The notes under the pieces: model-generated
Databases searched by the model: none
What the model saw: only the letters and a program-made list of their open reading frames with translations
Told to the model about the DNA's origin: nothing
Program-made: the position numbers and the translations under genes
In this document: positions 17,568 through 26,081 of the stretch, piece after piece
How the letters are laid out: every line of letters begins with the position of its first letter
Position numbering within the stretch: position 1 is the first letter of the stretch
Source: DATMRF01 sp035566435
Lineage (GTDB): Bacteria; Verrucomicrobiota; Verrucomicrobiia; Limisphaerales; UBA8199
Assembly: GCA_035566435.1 (NCBI GenBank)
Contig: DATMRF010000034.1
Coordinates: 62,001-126,000 of the forward strand
Length of the DNA stretch: 64,000 bases
Direction of reading: 5' to 3'

Positions 17568-20500
17568 ATGAACCTTCGATCGGTGGCGGGCATCTTCTGT
17601 GCCTTCCTGGGCTGTGTGGGATCTGTCAGGGGCGCCTCTTCCGAACGCACTTGGCATGAGGAAAGCGGATTCCGTTGGGCGCAGCTTACGGTGCCTCCAA
17701 ACGGAAAGACCGGATTCACCCTGCTTACGCCCCAGCAAACCGGCATCGATTTCACGAATATCCTGCTCGAATTCAGTGGGGGAACCAACCGCATTCTCAA
17801 TAACGGAGCCGGCCTGGCCCTGGGGGATTTCGACAACGATGGATGGGTGGACATTTTCGTTTGCGGCCTGGACAGCCCCAGCGCGCTCTATCGCAACTTA
17901 GGCGGGTGGCGGTTTACGAATGTCACCGCCGCTGCCGGTTTGCAGTTTGCCGAGCGCTATCAGCGCGGCGCGGTGTTTGCCGATCTCAACGGTGACGGCG
18001 CGCTGGACTTGCTCGTATCGACCTTGAATCACGGAGTGCTCTGCTTCCTGAACGATGGTCACGGCCATTTCAAGGACGTCACCGCGGAAGCGGGCACCGC
18101 CTCGCACTATGGCAGCGTGACGATGGCGCTGGCGGACATCGACGGGAACGGCACCCTGGACCTGTATGTCGCCAACAATCGGGCCGAGGATATCCGGAAC
18201 CGCGGACGGGTGCAGATTTATCAGCGCAACGGCCAGTATCTGATTCCGCCCGAATTCAAAGACCGCCTGGTGGTGATTAATGGGGTGGTGCGCGAGTTCG
18301 GCGAACCGGACCTGGTCTATCTCAACGACGGGAAGGGCCACTTCACTCCCATTTCCTGGACCGACGGCAGGTTCCTCGACGAAAACGGCGAGAAACTCAA
18401 ACAGGCGCCGCTGGATTGGGGGCAGACGGTAGCCTTCCGCGACTTGAACGGGGACGGCAGCCCGGACATTTATGTCTGCAACGACTACTGGACCGCGGAT
18501 CGGCTTTGGCTGAACGACGGACACGGCAATTTTCGAGCGATTGAGTGGCCCGCTCTCCGGCACATCCCCTTCAGCTCCATGGGCGTCGATTTCGCGGATA
18601 TCGACCGGGATGGCAACGTCGATTTCCTCGTGACAGACATGCAAAGCCGGGATCATCGGTTGCGCAAGCGCCAGACCACCGCTTTCAACCCCATGTCGCC
18701 GATCGACCTCGCGCCCGACCGGCCGCAGATCATGCGCAATACTCTCTTCGTCAACCGCGGTGACAATACCTTTGCTGACATCGCTGATTATGCGGGTCTG
18801 GCCTCGGCCGATTGGGCCTGGCAGCAGATCTTCCTTGACGTGGATTTAGACGGCTACGAGGATCTAGTGGTCTCCGCCGGTTACTTCCGCGACGTGCAGG
18901 ATCGGGACGCCCTCGCTGCCATCTATGCTCAGCAGCGACCCCTTAAGGGCTTCACCAACGAGGCGGAGTTTCAGTTGGCCTTTTCGATGCAAAAGATGGC
19001 CAACGCACGCTTGTTTCCGCCTTACGGCTGCCCCATTGCGGCGTTCCGAAATCTGGGCAACTTGAAATTCCAAGACATGACTTCGGTCTGGGGAACGGAT
19101 CAACCAGGCATCCGCCAAGGGATGGCCACGGGCGACCTCGACAACGACGGGGACATGGATCTCGTGGTGAATAATTTCAATGGCGCCCTCGGGGTCTATC
19201 GCAACGACTCTTCGGCGCCGCGGGTGGCGGTGCGGCTTAAGGGCCAGAGGCCCAACACGCAAGGCATAGGCGCGCGGATTAAGCTTCTCAACGGCGCGGT
19301 TCCCATGCAAGGCCAGGAAATCATCTGCGGCGGGCGCTATCTGTCTGGCAGCGAGGCCATGCTTACTTTTGCCGCGGGCCAGGCGCAGGACGGAATGATC
19401 ATCGAGGTCACCTGGCGGAACGGCCGGTTGAGCCGGGTCGAAGGGGTCAAGCCCAACCGTCTCTACGAGATCGATGAAGCGGGCGCGAAAGTCCCGCCAC
19501 CTGCGCCACCCAAGAGCGCCCCGGCACCCCTGTTTGAGGACCTTAGCGATCGGTTGGCCCATACCCATCACGAGGAGCCATTTGATGATTTTGCGCGACA
19601 GCCGCTGTTGCCGCGCAAGCTCAGTCAGCCCGGTCCGGGTGTGGCGTGGTGGGATATCAACGAGGATGGGCACGAGGATTTAATCATCGGCAGCGGCAAG
19701 GGGGGGCAGTTGGCGGTCTATCTAGGCGATGGCCGGGGCGGTTTCCAACGGGCGACCAACTCTTTGACGGAGAGCGCTGCCGCGCGCGACCAAACCAGCG
19801 CGTTGGGCTGGACGGCGGCCAGGGGCCACACCGCCATTTTGACGGGCCTGGCCAATTACGAGGACGGCCGGGCCGAAGGCGCCGCGGTCACTTGTTGGGA
19901 ATGGACCAACCCGAACCCGAAGACGGTGATGGGGGCCGATAGCTCCAGTGTGGGACCCCTGGCCTTGGGGGACATCGACGGGGACGGTGACCTGGACTTG
20001 TTTGTGGGTGGGCGGGTCATCCCGGGGCGCTGGCCCGAGGCGGCCAGCTCGCGCATTTACCGCAATGAAGGCGGCCAGTTTGTGCTCGACGGGCCTAACA
20101 GTCAGTTGCTGGAGCAGGTGGGCCTGGTGAGCGGGGCGGTGTGGAGCGACCTGGACGGGGATGGTTTTGCGGAACTCATCCTTGCTTGTGAGTGGGGGCC
20201 GATCCGGATCTTCCATAATGATCACGGCCGGCTGAGCGCTACCAACTTTCCGGTGACCTGGCGTTCCGAGGGAGCCCTCAAGCCTCAACGCTCAACGCTC
20301 AACGAACTGACGGGTTGGTGGAGCGGGGTGACGACCGGGGATCTGGACGGGGACGGGCGACTGGACATCATTGCGTGCAACTGGGGACTCAACAGTCCGT
20401 ATCTGGCCAGCGCGGAGCATCCGGCACAAGTGTATTATGGCGATTTGGGAGGGATGGGGGTGCTCGATGTGGTGGAGGCGGAGTTTGAGCCCGAAATTGG

Positions 20501-21332
20501 AGCGGTGGCCCCACGGCGTTATCGAGACCCGCTGATGGCGTCGTTGCCGTTTCTCGCGGGACGATTTTCGACGCACAAGGCCTTCAGCGAGGCGAGCCTG
20601 GAGGCGGTGCTGGGGGAGGCCAAAGCGCGGGCGCGGGTGGTCCAGGCGACGACCCTGGCAACGACGGTATTTTTCAACCGCGGGGACCACTTTGAAGCGG
20701 TGGCATTGCCGGCCGAAGCGCAGTTTGCGCCGGCCTTTGGAGTGGTGGTGGCCGATTTTGACGGCGACGGCGCGGAGGATGTGTTTCTAAGCCAGAATTT
20801 TTTTGCCAACGAACCGAGCACGCCGCGGCTGGATGCGGGGCGGGGGCTGTTGCTGTTGGGAGATGGCAAAGGAGGACTGCGCCCGGTGCCGGGGCAGGAA
20901 TCGGGGATAAAGGTATATGGAGAGCAGCGGGGGGCGGCGGCGGCGGATCTCGATGAGGATGGGCGGGTGGATTTAGCGGTGGGTCAGAATGGTGCCCAGA
21001 CGAGGTTGTTCCGGAATGTGGGAGCAAAACCGGGTCTGCGCGTGCGGTTAGTGGGGCCGGCAGGCAATCCGAAAGGCATTGGCTCGGTGGTTCGACTCAA
21101 GTTTGGTGACCGGTACGGTCCAGCGCGGGAAATCCATGGCGGGAGCGGCTACCTTTCCCAGGACAGCGCCATCGTCGTGCTGGCCCTGCCCGAAACTCCC
21201 TCCGCCCTCTGGGTCCGCTGGCCCGGAGGAAAAATCACCGAAACCAGGCTTCCCAAGGGGCTGCGGGAAGTGGTGGCGCGCCTGGACCAAGGCGACAGCG
21301 TACCGGAGCACACTTTTCCTGGCACCAGGTAG
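17568..21332 (+). CDS. Two-lobed VCBS/FG-GAP and ASPIC-UnbV exported protein (paralogue A)
   Basis: A 1,254-residue protein with a short signal peptide (SVAGIFCAFLGCVGSVRGA). About seven FG-GAP/VCBS repeats with calcium-type D-x-D-x-D-G loops (first at Asp87) fill residues 80-550, for example LGDFDNDGWVD, FADLNGDGALD and FRDLNGDGSPD. An ASPIC/UnbV domain follows at about 552-640 (RPNTQGIGARI). The pattern then repeats: six more VCBS repeats (about 670-1150) and a second ASPIC/UnbV domain (about 1157-1245, WVRWPGGK). Such CRTAC1-like proteins form seven-bladed integrin-like propellers outside the cell; their bacterial role is unknown. Bases 20277-20304, inside the gene, are a heptanucleotide tandem repeat. 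The start has no obvious ribosome binding site. Confidence 0.88.
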   Translation: MNLRSVAGIFCAFLGCVGSVRGASSERTWHEESGFRWAQLTVPPNGKTGFTLLTPQQTGIDFTNILLEFSGGTNRILNNGAGLALGDFDNDGWVDIFVCGLDSPSALYRNLGGWRFTNVTAAAGLQFAERYQRGAVFADLNGDGALDLLVSTLNHGVLCFLNDGHGHFKDVTAEAGTASHYGSVTMALADIDGNGTLDLYVANNRAEDIRNRGRVQIYQRNGQYLIPPEFKDRLVVINGVVREFGEPDLVYLNDGKGHFTPISWTDGRFLDENGEKLKQAPLDWGQTVAFRDLNGDGSPDIYVCNDYWTADRLWLNDGHGNFRAIEWPALRHIPFSSMGVDFADIDRDGNVDFLVTDMQSRDHRLRKRQTTAFNPMSPIDLAPDRPQIMRNTLFVNRGDNTFADIADYAGLASADWAWQQIFLDVDLDGYEDLVVSAGYFRDVQDRDALAAIYAQQRPLKGFTNEAEFQLAFSMQKMANARLFPPYGCPIAAFRNLGNLKFQDMTSVWGTDQPGIRQGMATGDLDNDGDMDLVVNNFNGALGVYRNDSSAPRVAVRLKGQRPNTQGIGARIKLLNGAVPMQGQEIICGGRYLSGSEAMLTFAAGQAQDGMIIEVTWRNGRLSRVEGVKPNRLYEIDEAGAKVPPPAPPKSAPAPLFEDLSDRLAHTHHEEPFDDFARQPLLPRKLSQPGPGVAWWDINEDGHEDLIIGSGKGGQLAVYLGDGRGGFQRATNSLTESAAARDQTSALGWTAARGHTAILTGLANYEDGRAEGAAVTCWEWTNPNPKTVMGADSSSVGPLALGDIDGDGDLDLFVGGRVIPGRWPEAASSRIYRNEGGQFVLDGPNSQLLEQVGLVSGAVWSDLDGDGFAELILACEWGPIRIFHNDHGRLSATNFPVTWRSEGALKPQRSTLNELTGWWSGVTTGDLDGDGRLDIIACNWGLNSPYLASAEHPAQVYYGDLGGMGVLDVVEAEFEPEIGAVAPRRYRDPLMASLPFLAGRFSTHKAFSEASLEAVLGEAKARARVVQATTLATTVFFNRGDHFEAVALPAEAQFAPAFGVVVADFDGDGAEDVFLSQNFFANEPSTPRLDAGRGLLLLGDGKGGLRPVPGQESGIKVYGEQRGAAAADLDEDGRVDLAVGQNGAQTRLFRNVGAKPGLRVRLVGPAGNPKGIGSVVRLKFGDRYGPAREIHGGSGYLSQDSAIVVLALPETPSALWVRWPGGKITETRLPKGLREVVARLDQGDSVPEHTFPGTR
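20277..20304 (+). repeat. Four-unit heptanucleotide tandem repeat inside paralogue A
   Basis: Units CTCAAGC, CTCAACG, CTCAACG, CTCAACG. The array lies in a linker before the LTGWW motif and changes codon frame in each unit because seven is not a multiple of three. The matching linker of paralogue B has unrelated sequence, so this is a local insertion or expansion. Confidence 0.75.
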
Positions 21333-21705
21333 CACACGAGAGATGGCGTTCAGCAGAGTTTTTCAGGGACGTTTTCGCGGGGCGGGAGGCCGATGCGGAG
21401 CGCAAGCGCGGAGCCCAAAAAAATATTACAAGATTTGTAAATAAACCATTGACAGTCTTAATGCAAAATGTAAGATTATGTTAAACCCAGAGCGAAATGT
21501 GCGTGTCGAACCTGCCAGCGGGCGGATGAGCTTGCCTCAGCTCAAACTGTGTTCACTCACCAACTTCTTCCGGTCGTCCGGCGGTTGGTGGCACAGGTAA
21601 GTTCGCCCTCGTCAGATTGAAGCATCATTTCGCCAAGAAAAAAGTCATGTGCGGTAAGTTCGTCAAACTCAAACCAAGCAACACGCAGTAACCAGGCAGA
21701 GTCTC
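21333..21705. other. Intergenic region with promoter and long leader
   Basis: About 370 bases between paralogue A and the PA14/Ig protein gene. The middle is AT-rich, unlike the surroundings, and holds the promoter candidate listed separately. The leader downstream can form a hairpin around 21559-21587: outer arms CCAAC and GTTGG, inner arms CCGG and CCGG. Confidence 0.5.
21449..21476 (+). promoter_or_regulatory. Sigma-70-type promoter candidate for the PA14/Ig-like gene
   Basis: A perfect TTGACA at 21449-21454 is followed after 16 bases by TAAGAT (21471-21476, four of six consensus positions) inside an AT-rich island. An A/T-rich tract at 21418-21442 lies where an UP element would be. Initiation near 21483 would give a leader of about 220 bases. 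Confidence 0.55.
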
Positions 21706-24700
21706 ATGAATACAAATAAACTCAACCTAGCGGCGTTAGCAGCGGTCGGTGCCAGTTTGCTGATTGGAGCCGGTAGCACTCAGGCGGGCACAACCGTCAG
21801 CGCCAGTTTCATCGGCCGGAACAGCGCCACCGTCCTTTACAGCGATGTCCTTCTTGCTCCGTCGGACGTCGCGGGCGTTGTTCCCCAGCCCTTTTGGGCA
21901 AACCTCGACTGCCTGGCTTTTACGAATACTTCGCAGCCATTGAGGGACAGTTCCGGTGCTTTCACCGCGGTGCAGATTCACTACGAAGGGGTGGATGCCT
22001 GGAACAGTGATGGACCCATCACCACCGCCGACGAAAAGATGATGAAGGGGATCCTAAAGTTCAAGAATGCCGGAGGCGGGATCTTCGTCTCGAACCTTTC
22101 GGTCTCGGGAACGTACGACGTTTATGTGTATTGCATGGAAAACGGCACCGGCTCTTTTGGTCGAGTCTTCGTTGCAGGATCGGCGGCGCCTGTCGGATAC
22201 AACATCGACCCTTGGGCTAACAATTTCACTGGCACATATACGGAGATCGTCCCTCCCAGCACGGCCGGCAACTTTATCCACGCCACAGGTGTTTCCCCTG
22301 CAAGCGATGGAACGATCCAGCTCACTGTTTATTGGGATGGTACCACCGTTAATGACGGGGCCGGCATTGCGGGGGTTCAGGTCGTCCAGATCACGGGACC
22401 GCCGTTTGCGGCGAACACCACACCCTGCGCGATCACCACTCAGCCTGTAAACTCCACCAACGTAGCCAGCCAGACCTTGGGCCTTCCCGCCACTTTTACT
22501 GTCGGCGCCACTGGCCCCCACCAGACTTCTTGGCTGACAAACGGCGTGCCTGTCGCCGGTTTTACCGGTGACAGCTACACTACGCCGCCCCTGCCGCTGG
22601 CGGACAACTTGATGACGGTCCAGGCCGTGGTTACCAACAACGTCAATACAGTCCTCAGCTCGATCGCGACAAACTTCCTAAGCCTCAACACGAATTCCTG
22701 CGCCATCACCGCCAACCCGGCTAGCGTTCGCGTCCCTGTGGGTACTCCAGCCACTTTCAGCGTGGGTTACTCCGGCCCGCTTGTCCAGATTCAATGGCAA
22801 ACGAATGGCGTGAACCTTCCGAACGCGACCAGTGCGAGCATCACACTGCCGACCACGCTGGCTGACAACGGAAAACACATCACGGCCATTGTCTATAACA
22901 ATGTGAATACCAATGTGAGCACCACCGCTTTGCTGACGGTGGCCCCCATTGCGTGGAACAACCAGCCCGTCAGCGCCAATTTTAACGGCCGGAATGGCAG
23001 CCCGACTGGCGCTGCTGATCTCCCGCTGACCGACGTGGCGGGCGCCATCATGGTAAGCAATTGGAACAATCTGAATATGCATGGTGCGGATGGGAATCCC
23101 GGGATACTGGTCGGGAACCTGCTTAACCTGGGCGACGCCATTGGCGGTTTCACTCCCATCGCGGTGTATTGGTCCGCCACTGATGGTTGGAACGATGGGG
23201 GCTACGTTCCCGGCGACCCCAACACTAGCATGATGAATGGCTTCCTGAAGATGGGTACCGGTAGCGGGACGGTCATCATTTCGAACGTCCCTGCCGGAAG
23301 TTACGATCTTTATGTGTACGCCCAGACGGACACGCCTGGCACCTTCGGTGCATACAACGTCGGCGCGCTCACCTACTACCTGCCGGTTGAGACCAGCTTC
23401 CCCGGCAGCTTCGTACTGGCCAATTCTACGGATCCCGGGAATCCTGCCCCTGGCAATACCATGGTGTTCAAGAACGTGTCACCTGACGGTTCAGGGAACC
23501 TGAAGCTCACAGTGACAATGACGGCGGGAACAGGGATCAACGCGGGCGTTGCCGGTCTGCAACTGGCAGCTCCAGGAACCAAGGTCGGACCCTGCGCCAT
23601 CACCCAGAATCCGGCTGACTACCTCGCGGTGGAAAATGGAACGGCCATCTTTACTGTGGGAGCCTCGGGGACTTTGCCTCAATACCAGTGGACGAAGAAT
23701 GGCGTGGACATGCCAGGCAGGACTGACGCGCGGCTTGTCTTCACCCCGGTACTTGCCGATAACAACGCCAACATCGCGGTCAGGGTCTATAACAATTCCG
23801 TTACCAACACGAGCGCCAATGCCAAGTTGACTGTGGACGCCGCGACTCCGCCGCAGTTCATTCAGGGCTTCCTGGAAGCCCAACGCTGGGAGGGTATTGG
23901 CACCAACGTGGGGCAACTTGGAATCTTAGACCTCAAAAACTACATACCTGGGGGCAACCTCGCTTCGAACGCGACGGTGACTTTCTTCGTAGGCGGCGCC
24001 AATTCACCCCAAACCGTTCCGAACCTCGATTCGTTCGGCGTCGAGATATCGGGCTGGGTAAAGCCCGACGTGACCGGCGACTATGCATTCCTCATTGAGA
24101 GCCAGGATTCGTCCGAGTTGTATCTCAATTCAACCGGTGCGGGTGTCGGTGTCACGAATACTTTGCCCGATCCACAGAGCGGCACTCCAATCTGTTGGGA
24201 ATACGGTTGCTGCAATGGTTACCAGGAACCTACCAACACGGTTGGCGGCCTTCCCCAGACTCAGACAACCACGACCCTGATTCACCTCCTGGCGGGGAAC
24301 CTCTATGGTTTCGTCGCCCTTCACAAGGCGGGCATCGGCAACGACCACGTGAGCGTTGCCTGGCGCCTGAGCACAGACACCACGCCCGCGAAGCAACTAC
24401 ATCCGATCCCGGCGCAGAATTGCTGGACACTCGCGTCCGCCGCCGGCCATCGAGCCACCCTTGGCGTGCAGCCTGTCAGCAAGACTGTATTCCAGGACGA
24501 CCCGGTTACTTTCTCAGTCACGGCGTCCGTCCTGCCCACCACTGATTTCTTTGGGGTGCAGTGGTATTCCAACAGCGCGCCGATCATCGGTTCCGCAACG
24601 GCGACCTACAACATTGCCCAAGCGGATTTGGCGCAGAATGGCGAGCAGTTCAGCGCCAAGGTGTTCACGCTGGTGGGCACCTTTAACACCACCAATGCGA

Positions 24701-25965
24701 CCCTGACCGTGTTGCCAGACACGAACCCGCCGACACCCCTCTCCGTCGGAAGCATCCAGATGCCAAATGGCACTTACCAACTGAACGTGGCGTTTGCCGA
24801 GAACGGAGGGATCGACCCGGCCACGTTCGTCCCCGGCAACTTCAGCCTGGTTGGGAACCCCGGCACCTTTACTGTCGCCACGGTTACCAACTCCCTGGGA
24901 ACCTACAACCAAATGGTCCTGCAACGTTCAGGTTTAGTCCCGGGCCAAAACTACACACTCAACGTGGTCGGTGTCGCCGACAAGCGCGGCAACGCGATTC
25001 AACCGCCCGGCGTCAATTTGCCGTTCACGGCCAGCCAGTTTGCGTTTGCCGATGATGGCACCCCGATCCGGCCGGGCAACGTTGTGCCGGTCGGCCCTGA
25101 CGGGTTCGACGTCCTCAACGGAGGTCGGCAAATGTGGTCCTCCTACGAGGAAGACACCCTCGCTTATATCAAGAAGACCAACGACTTCGACGTGAAGGTC
25201 AATGTCGTCTTTGCCGAACCCGGCAGCGAGTGGACGCGCGTAGGTCTGCAAGCCCGCAATAACCTGAACGTGGGTGAAGACCCCGGCGACCGTGCGCCTG
25301 TCGCCCCCGCCGTCAGCGTCGTCAGCGCCAAAGTGCAGACCCATGTGAACCCATCACAGACCTTCGCAAGTTCAGGGGTTTGGACTCCACCTGCTGGGAG
25401 TACGGCCCAGCCCGGGAATCCAACTCCCAACAACAGTCACGAGCAGCACGTACGTCCTTCCCAGGGCGCGCAGGTGGCAAGTTGGGGTAATCCCGGCACC
25501 GCTCCCACCTATCCAAACGCCTGGCTGCGCCTGTCGCGCGTCGGAACCAATTTCTTTGGCTTCCGCAGCAGCGACGGCACGAATTGGATTGGCCAGGGCA
25601 GCACCTCGCTGGCGAGTACGGATAACCAGCAGGTTATGGTTGTCAGCGTGTGCGTCGGCGTTGAAACGGGTAACATCTGGAGCGGGACGGCGCCCACTGG
25701 ATTCGATGTTTGGGGAGCTCCCTTCGACCCGAATTTTGACCGGTTGTTCCTGGCTCAATTCCGCAGCTTTGGTAATGTAGCTGCGACCGCCCTACCGAGC
25801 ATCAGCATCGGGAAGAATGGTTCAGGCAGGCCGGTCATCACGTACACAGGCACATTATATTCCTCTGCGACGGCCAATGGCACCTACACGCCTGTGAGCG
25901 GGGCCGCAAGTCCCTATACCGTGCCCACAACCACCGCCGCGACCTTCTTCAAAGCGCACCAATAA
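21706..25965 (+). CDS. Giant exported protein with duplicated jelly-roll-like, Ig-like and PA14 domains
   Basis: A 1,419-residue protein with a signal peptide (LAALAAVGASLLIGAGSTQAG). Residues about 30-230 and 425-625 are two copies of one module: SASFIGRNS / SANFNGRNG, YDVYVYCMENGTGSFG / YDLYVYAQTDTPGTFG, and GIAGVQV / GVAGLQL at their ends. Three Ig-like domains (each beginning CAIT and containing WLTNGV, WQTNGV or WTKNGV) follow the copies. A PA14-like domain lies at about 720-910 (SGWVKPDVTGDYAFLIESQDSSELYLN), then another Ig domain and an SbsA-type domain (VAFAENGGIDPATF). The C-terminus (GTYTPVSGAASPYTV) is the shared export-associated module. Probably a carbohydrate- or surface-binding protein. 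It is followed by a strong terminator, so it is likely monocistronic. Confidence 0.8.
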   Translation: MNTNKLNLAALAAVGASLLIGAGSTQAGTTVSASFIGRNSATVLYSDVLLAPSDVAGVVPQPFWANLDCLAFTNTSQPLRDSSGAFTAVQIHYEGVDAWNSDGPITTADEKMMKGILKFKNAGGGIFVSNLSVSGTYDVYVYCMENGTGSFGRVFVAGSAAPVGYNIDPWANNFTGTYTEIVPPSTAGNFIHATGVSPASDGTIQLTVYWDGTTVNDGAGIAGVQVVQITGPPFAANTTPCAITTQPVNSTNVASQTLGLPATFTVGATGPHQTSWLTNGVPVAGFTGDSYTTPPLPLADNLMTVQAVVTNNVNTVLSSIATNFLSLNTNSCAITANPASVRVPVGTPATFSVGYSGPLVQIQWQTNGVNLPNATSASITLPTTLADNGKHITAIVYNNVNTNVSTTALLTVAPIAWNNQPVSANFNGRNGSPTGAADLPLTDVAGAIMVSNWNNLNMHGADGNPGILVGNLLNLGDAIGGFTPIAVYWSATDGWNDGGYVPGDPNTSMMNGFLKMGTGSGTVIISNVPAGSYDLYVYAQTDTPGTFGAYNVGALTYYLPVETSFPGSFVLANSTDPGNPAPGNTMVFKNVSPDGSGNLKLTVTMTAGTGINAGVAGLQLAAPGTKVGPCAITQNPADYLAVENGTAIFTVGASGTLPQYQWTKNGVDMPGRTDARLVFTPVLADNNANIAVRVYNNSVTNTSANAKLTVDAATPPQFIQGFLEAQRWEGIGTNVGQLGILDLKNYIPGGNLASNATVTFFVGGANSPQTVPNLDSFGVEISGWVKPDVTGDYAFLIESQDSSELYLNSTGAGVGVTNTLPDPQSGTPICWEYGCCNGYQEPTNTVGGLPQTQTTTTLIHLLAGNLYGFVALHKAGIGNDHVSVAWRLSTDTTPAKQLHPIPAQNCWTLASAAGHRATLGVQPVSKTVFQDDPVTFSVTASVLPTTDFFGVQWYSNSAPIIGSATATYNIAQADLAQNGEQFSAKVFTLVGTFNTTNATLTVLPDTNPPTPLSVGSIQMPNGTYQLNVAFAENGGIDPATFVPGNFSLVGNPGTFTVATVTNSLGTYNQMVLQRSGLVPGQNYTLNVVGVADKRGNAIQPPGVNLPFTASQFAFADDGTPIRPGNVVPVGPDGFDVLNGGRQMWSSYEEDTLAYIKKTNDFDVKVNVVFAEPGSEWTRVGLQARNNLNVGEDPGDRAPVAPAVSVVSAKVQTHVNPSQTFASSGVWTPPAGSTAQPGNPTPNNSHEQHVRPSQGAQVASWGNPGTAPTYPNAWLRLSRVGTNFFGFRSSDGTNWIGQGSTSLASTDNQQVMVVSVCVGVETGNIWSGTAPTGFDVWGAPFDPNFDRLFLAQFRSFGNVAATALPSISIGKNGSGRPVITYTGTLYSSATANGTYTPVSGAASPYTVPTTTAATFFKAHQ

Positions 25966-25989
25966 GCGTCGGCTGAGGGTTTGATTCAG

Positions 25990-26023
25990 GAAGACCGGAT
26001 GTTATCATCCGGTCTTCTTTTTT
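25990..26023 (+). terminator. Rho-independent terminator after the PA14/Ig-like gene
   Basis: A perfect 12-bp stem (25990-26001 pairs with 26006-26017, arm GAAGACCGGATG) closes a TTAT loop and is followed by six T residues (26018-26023). It lies 24 bases after the stop codon. Confidence 0.93.
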
Positions 26024-26081
26024 GTCTCTTGCTCTCAGGATTGCGTCTCTGGTAGATCCCCGGCATTAGGCCACTTAGCCC

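Noticed and set aside
18864..19673. 269-codon open frame antisense to paralogue A
   Set aside because: Shadow of the VCBS repeats; no ribosome binding site or motif.
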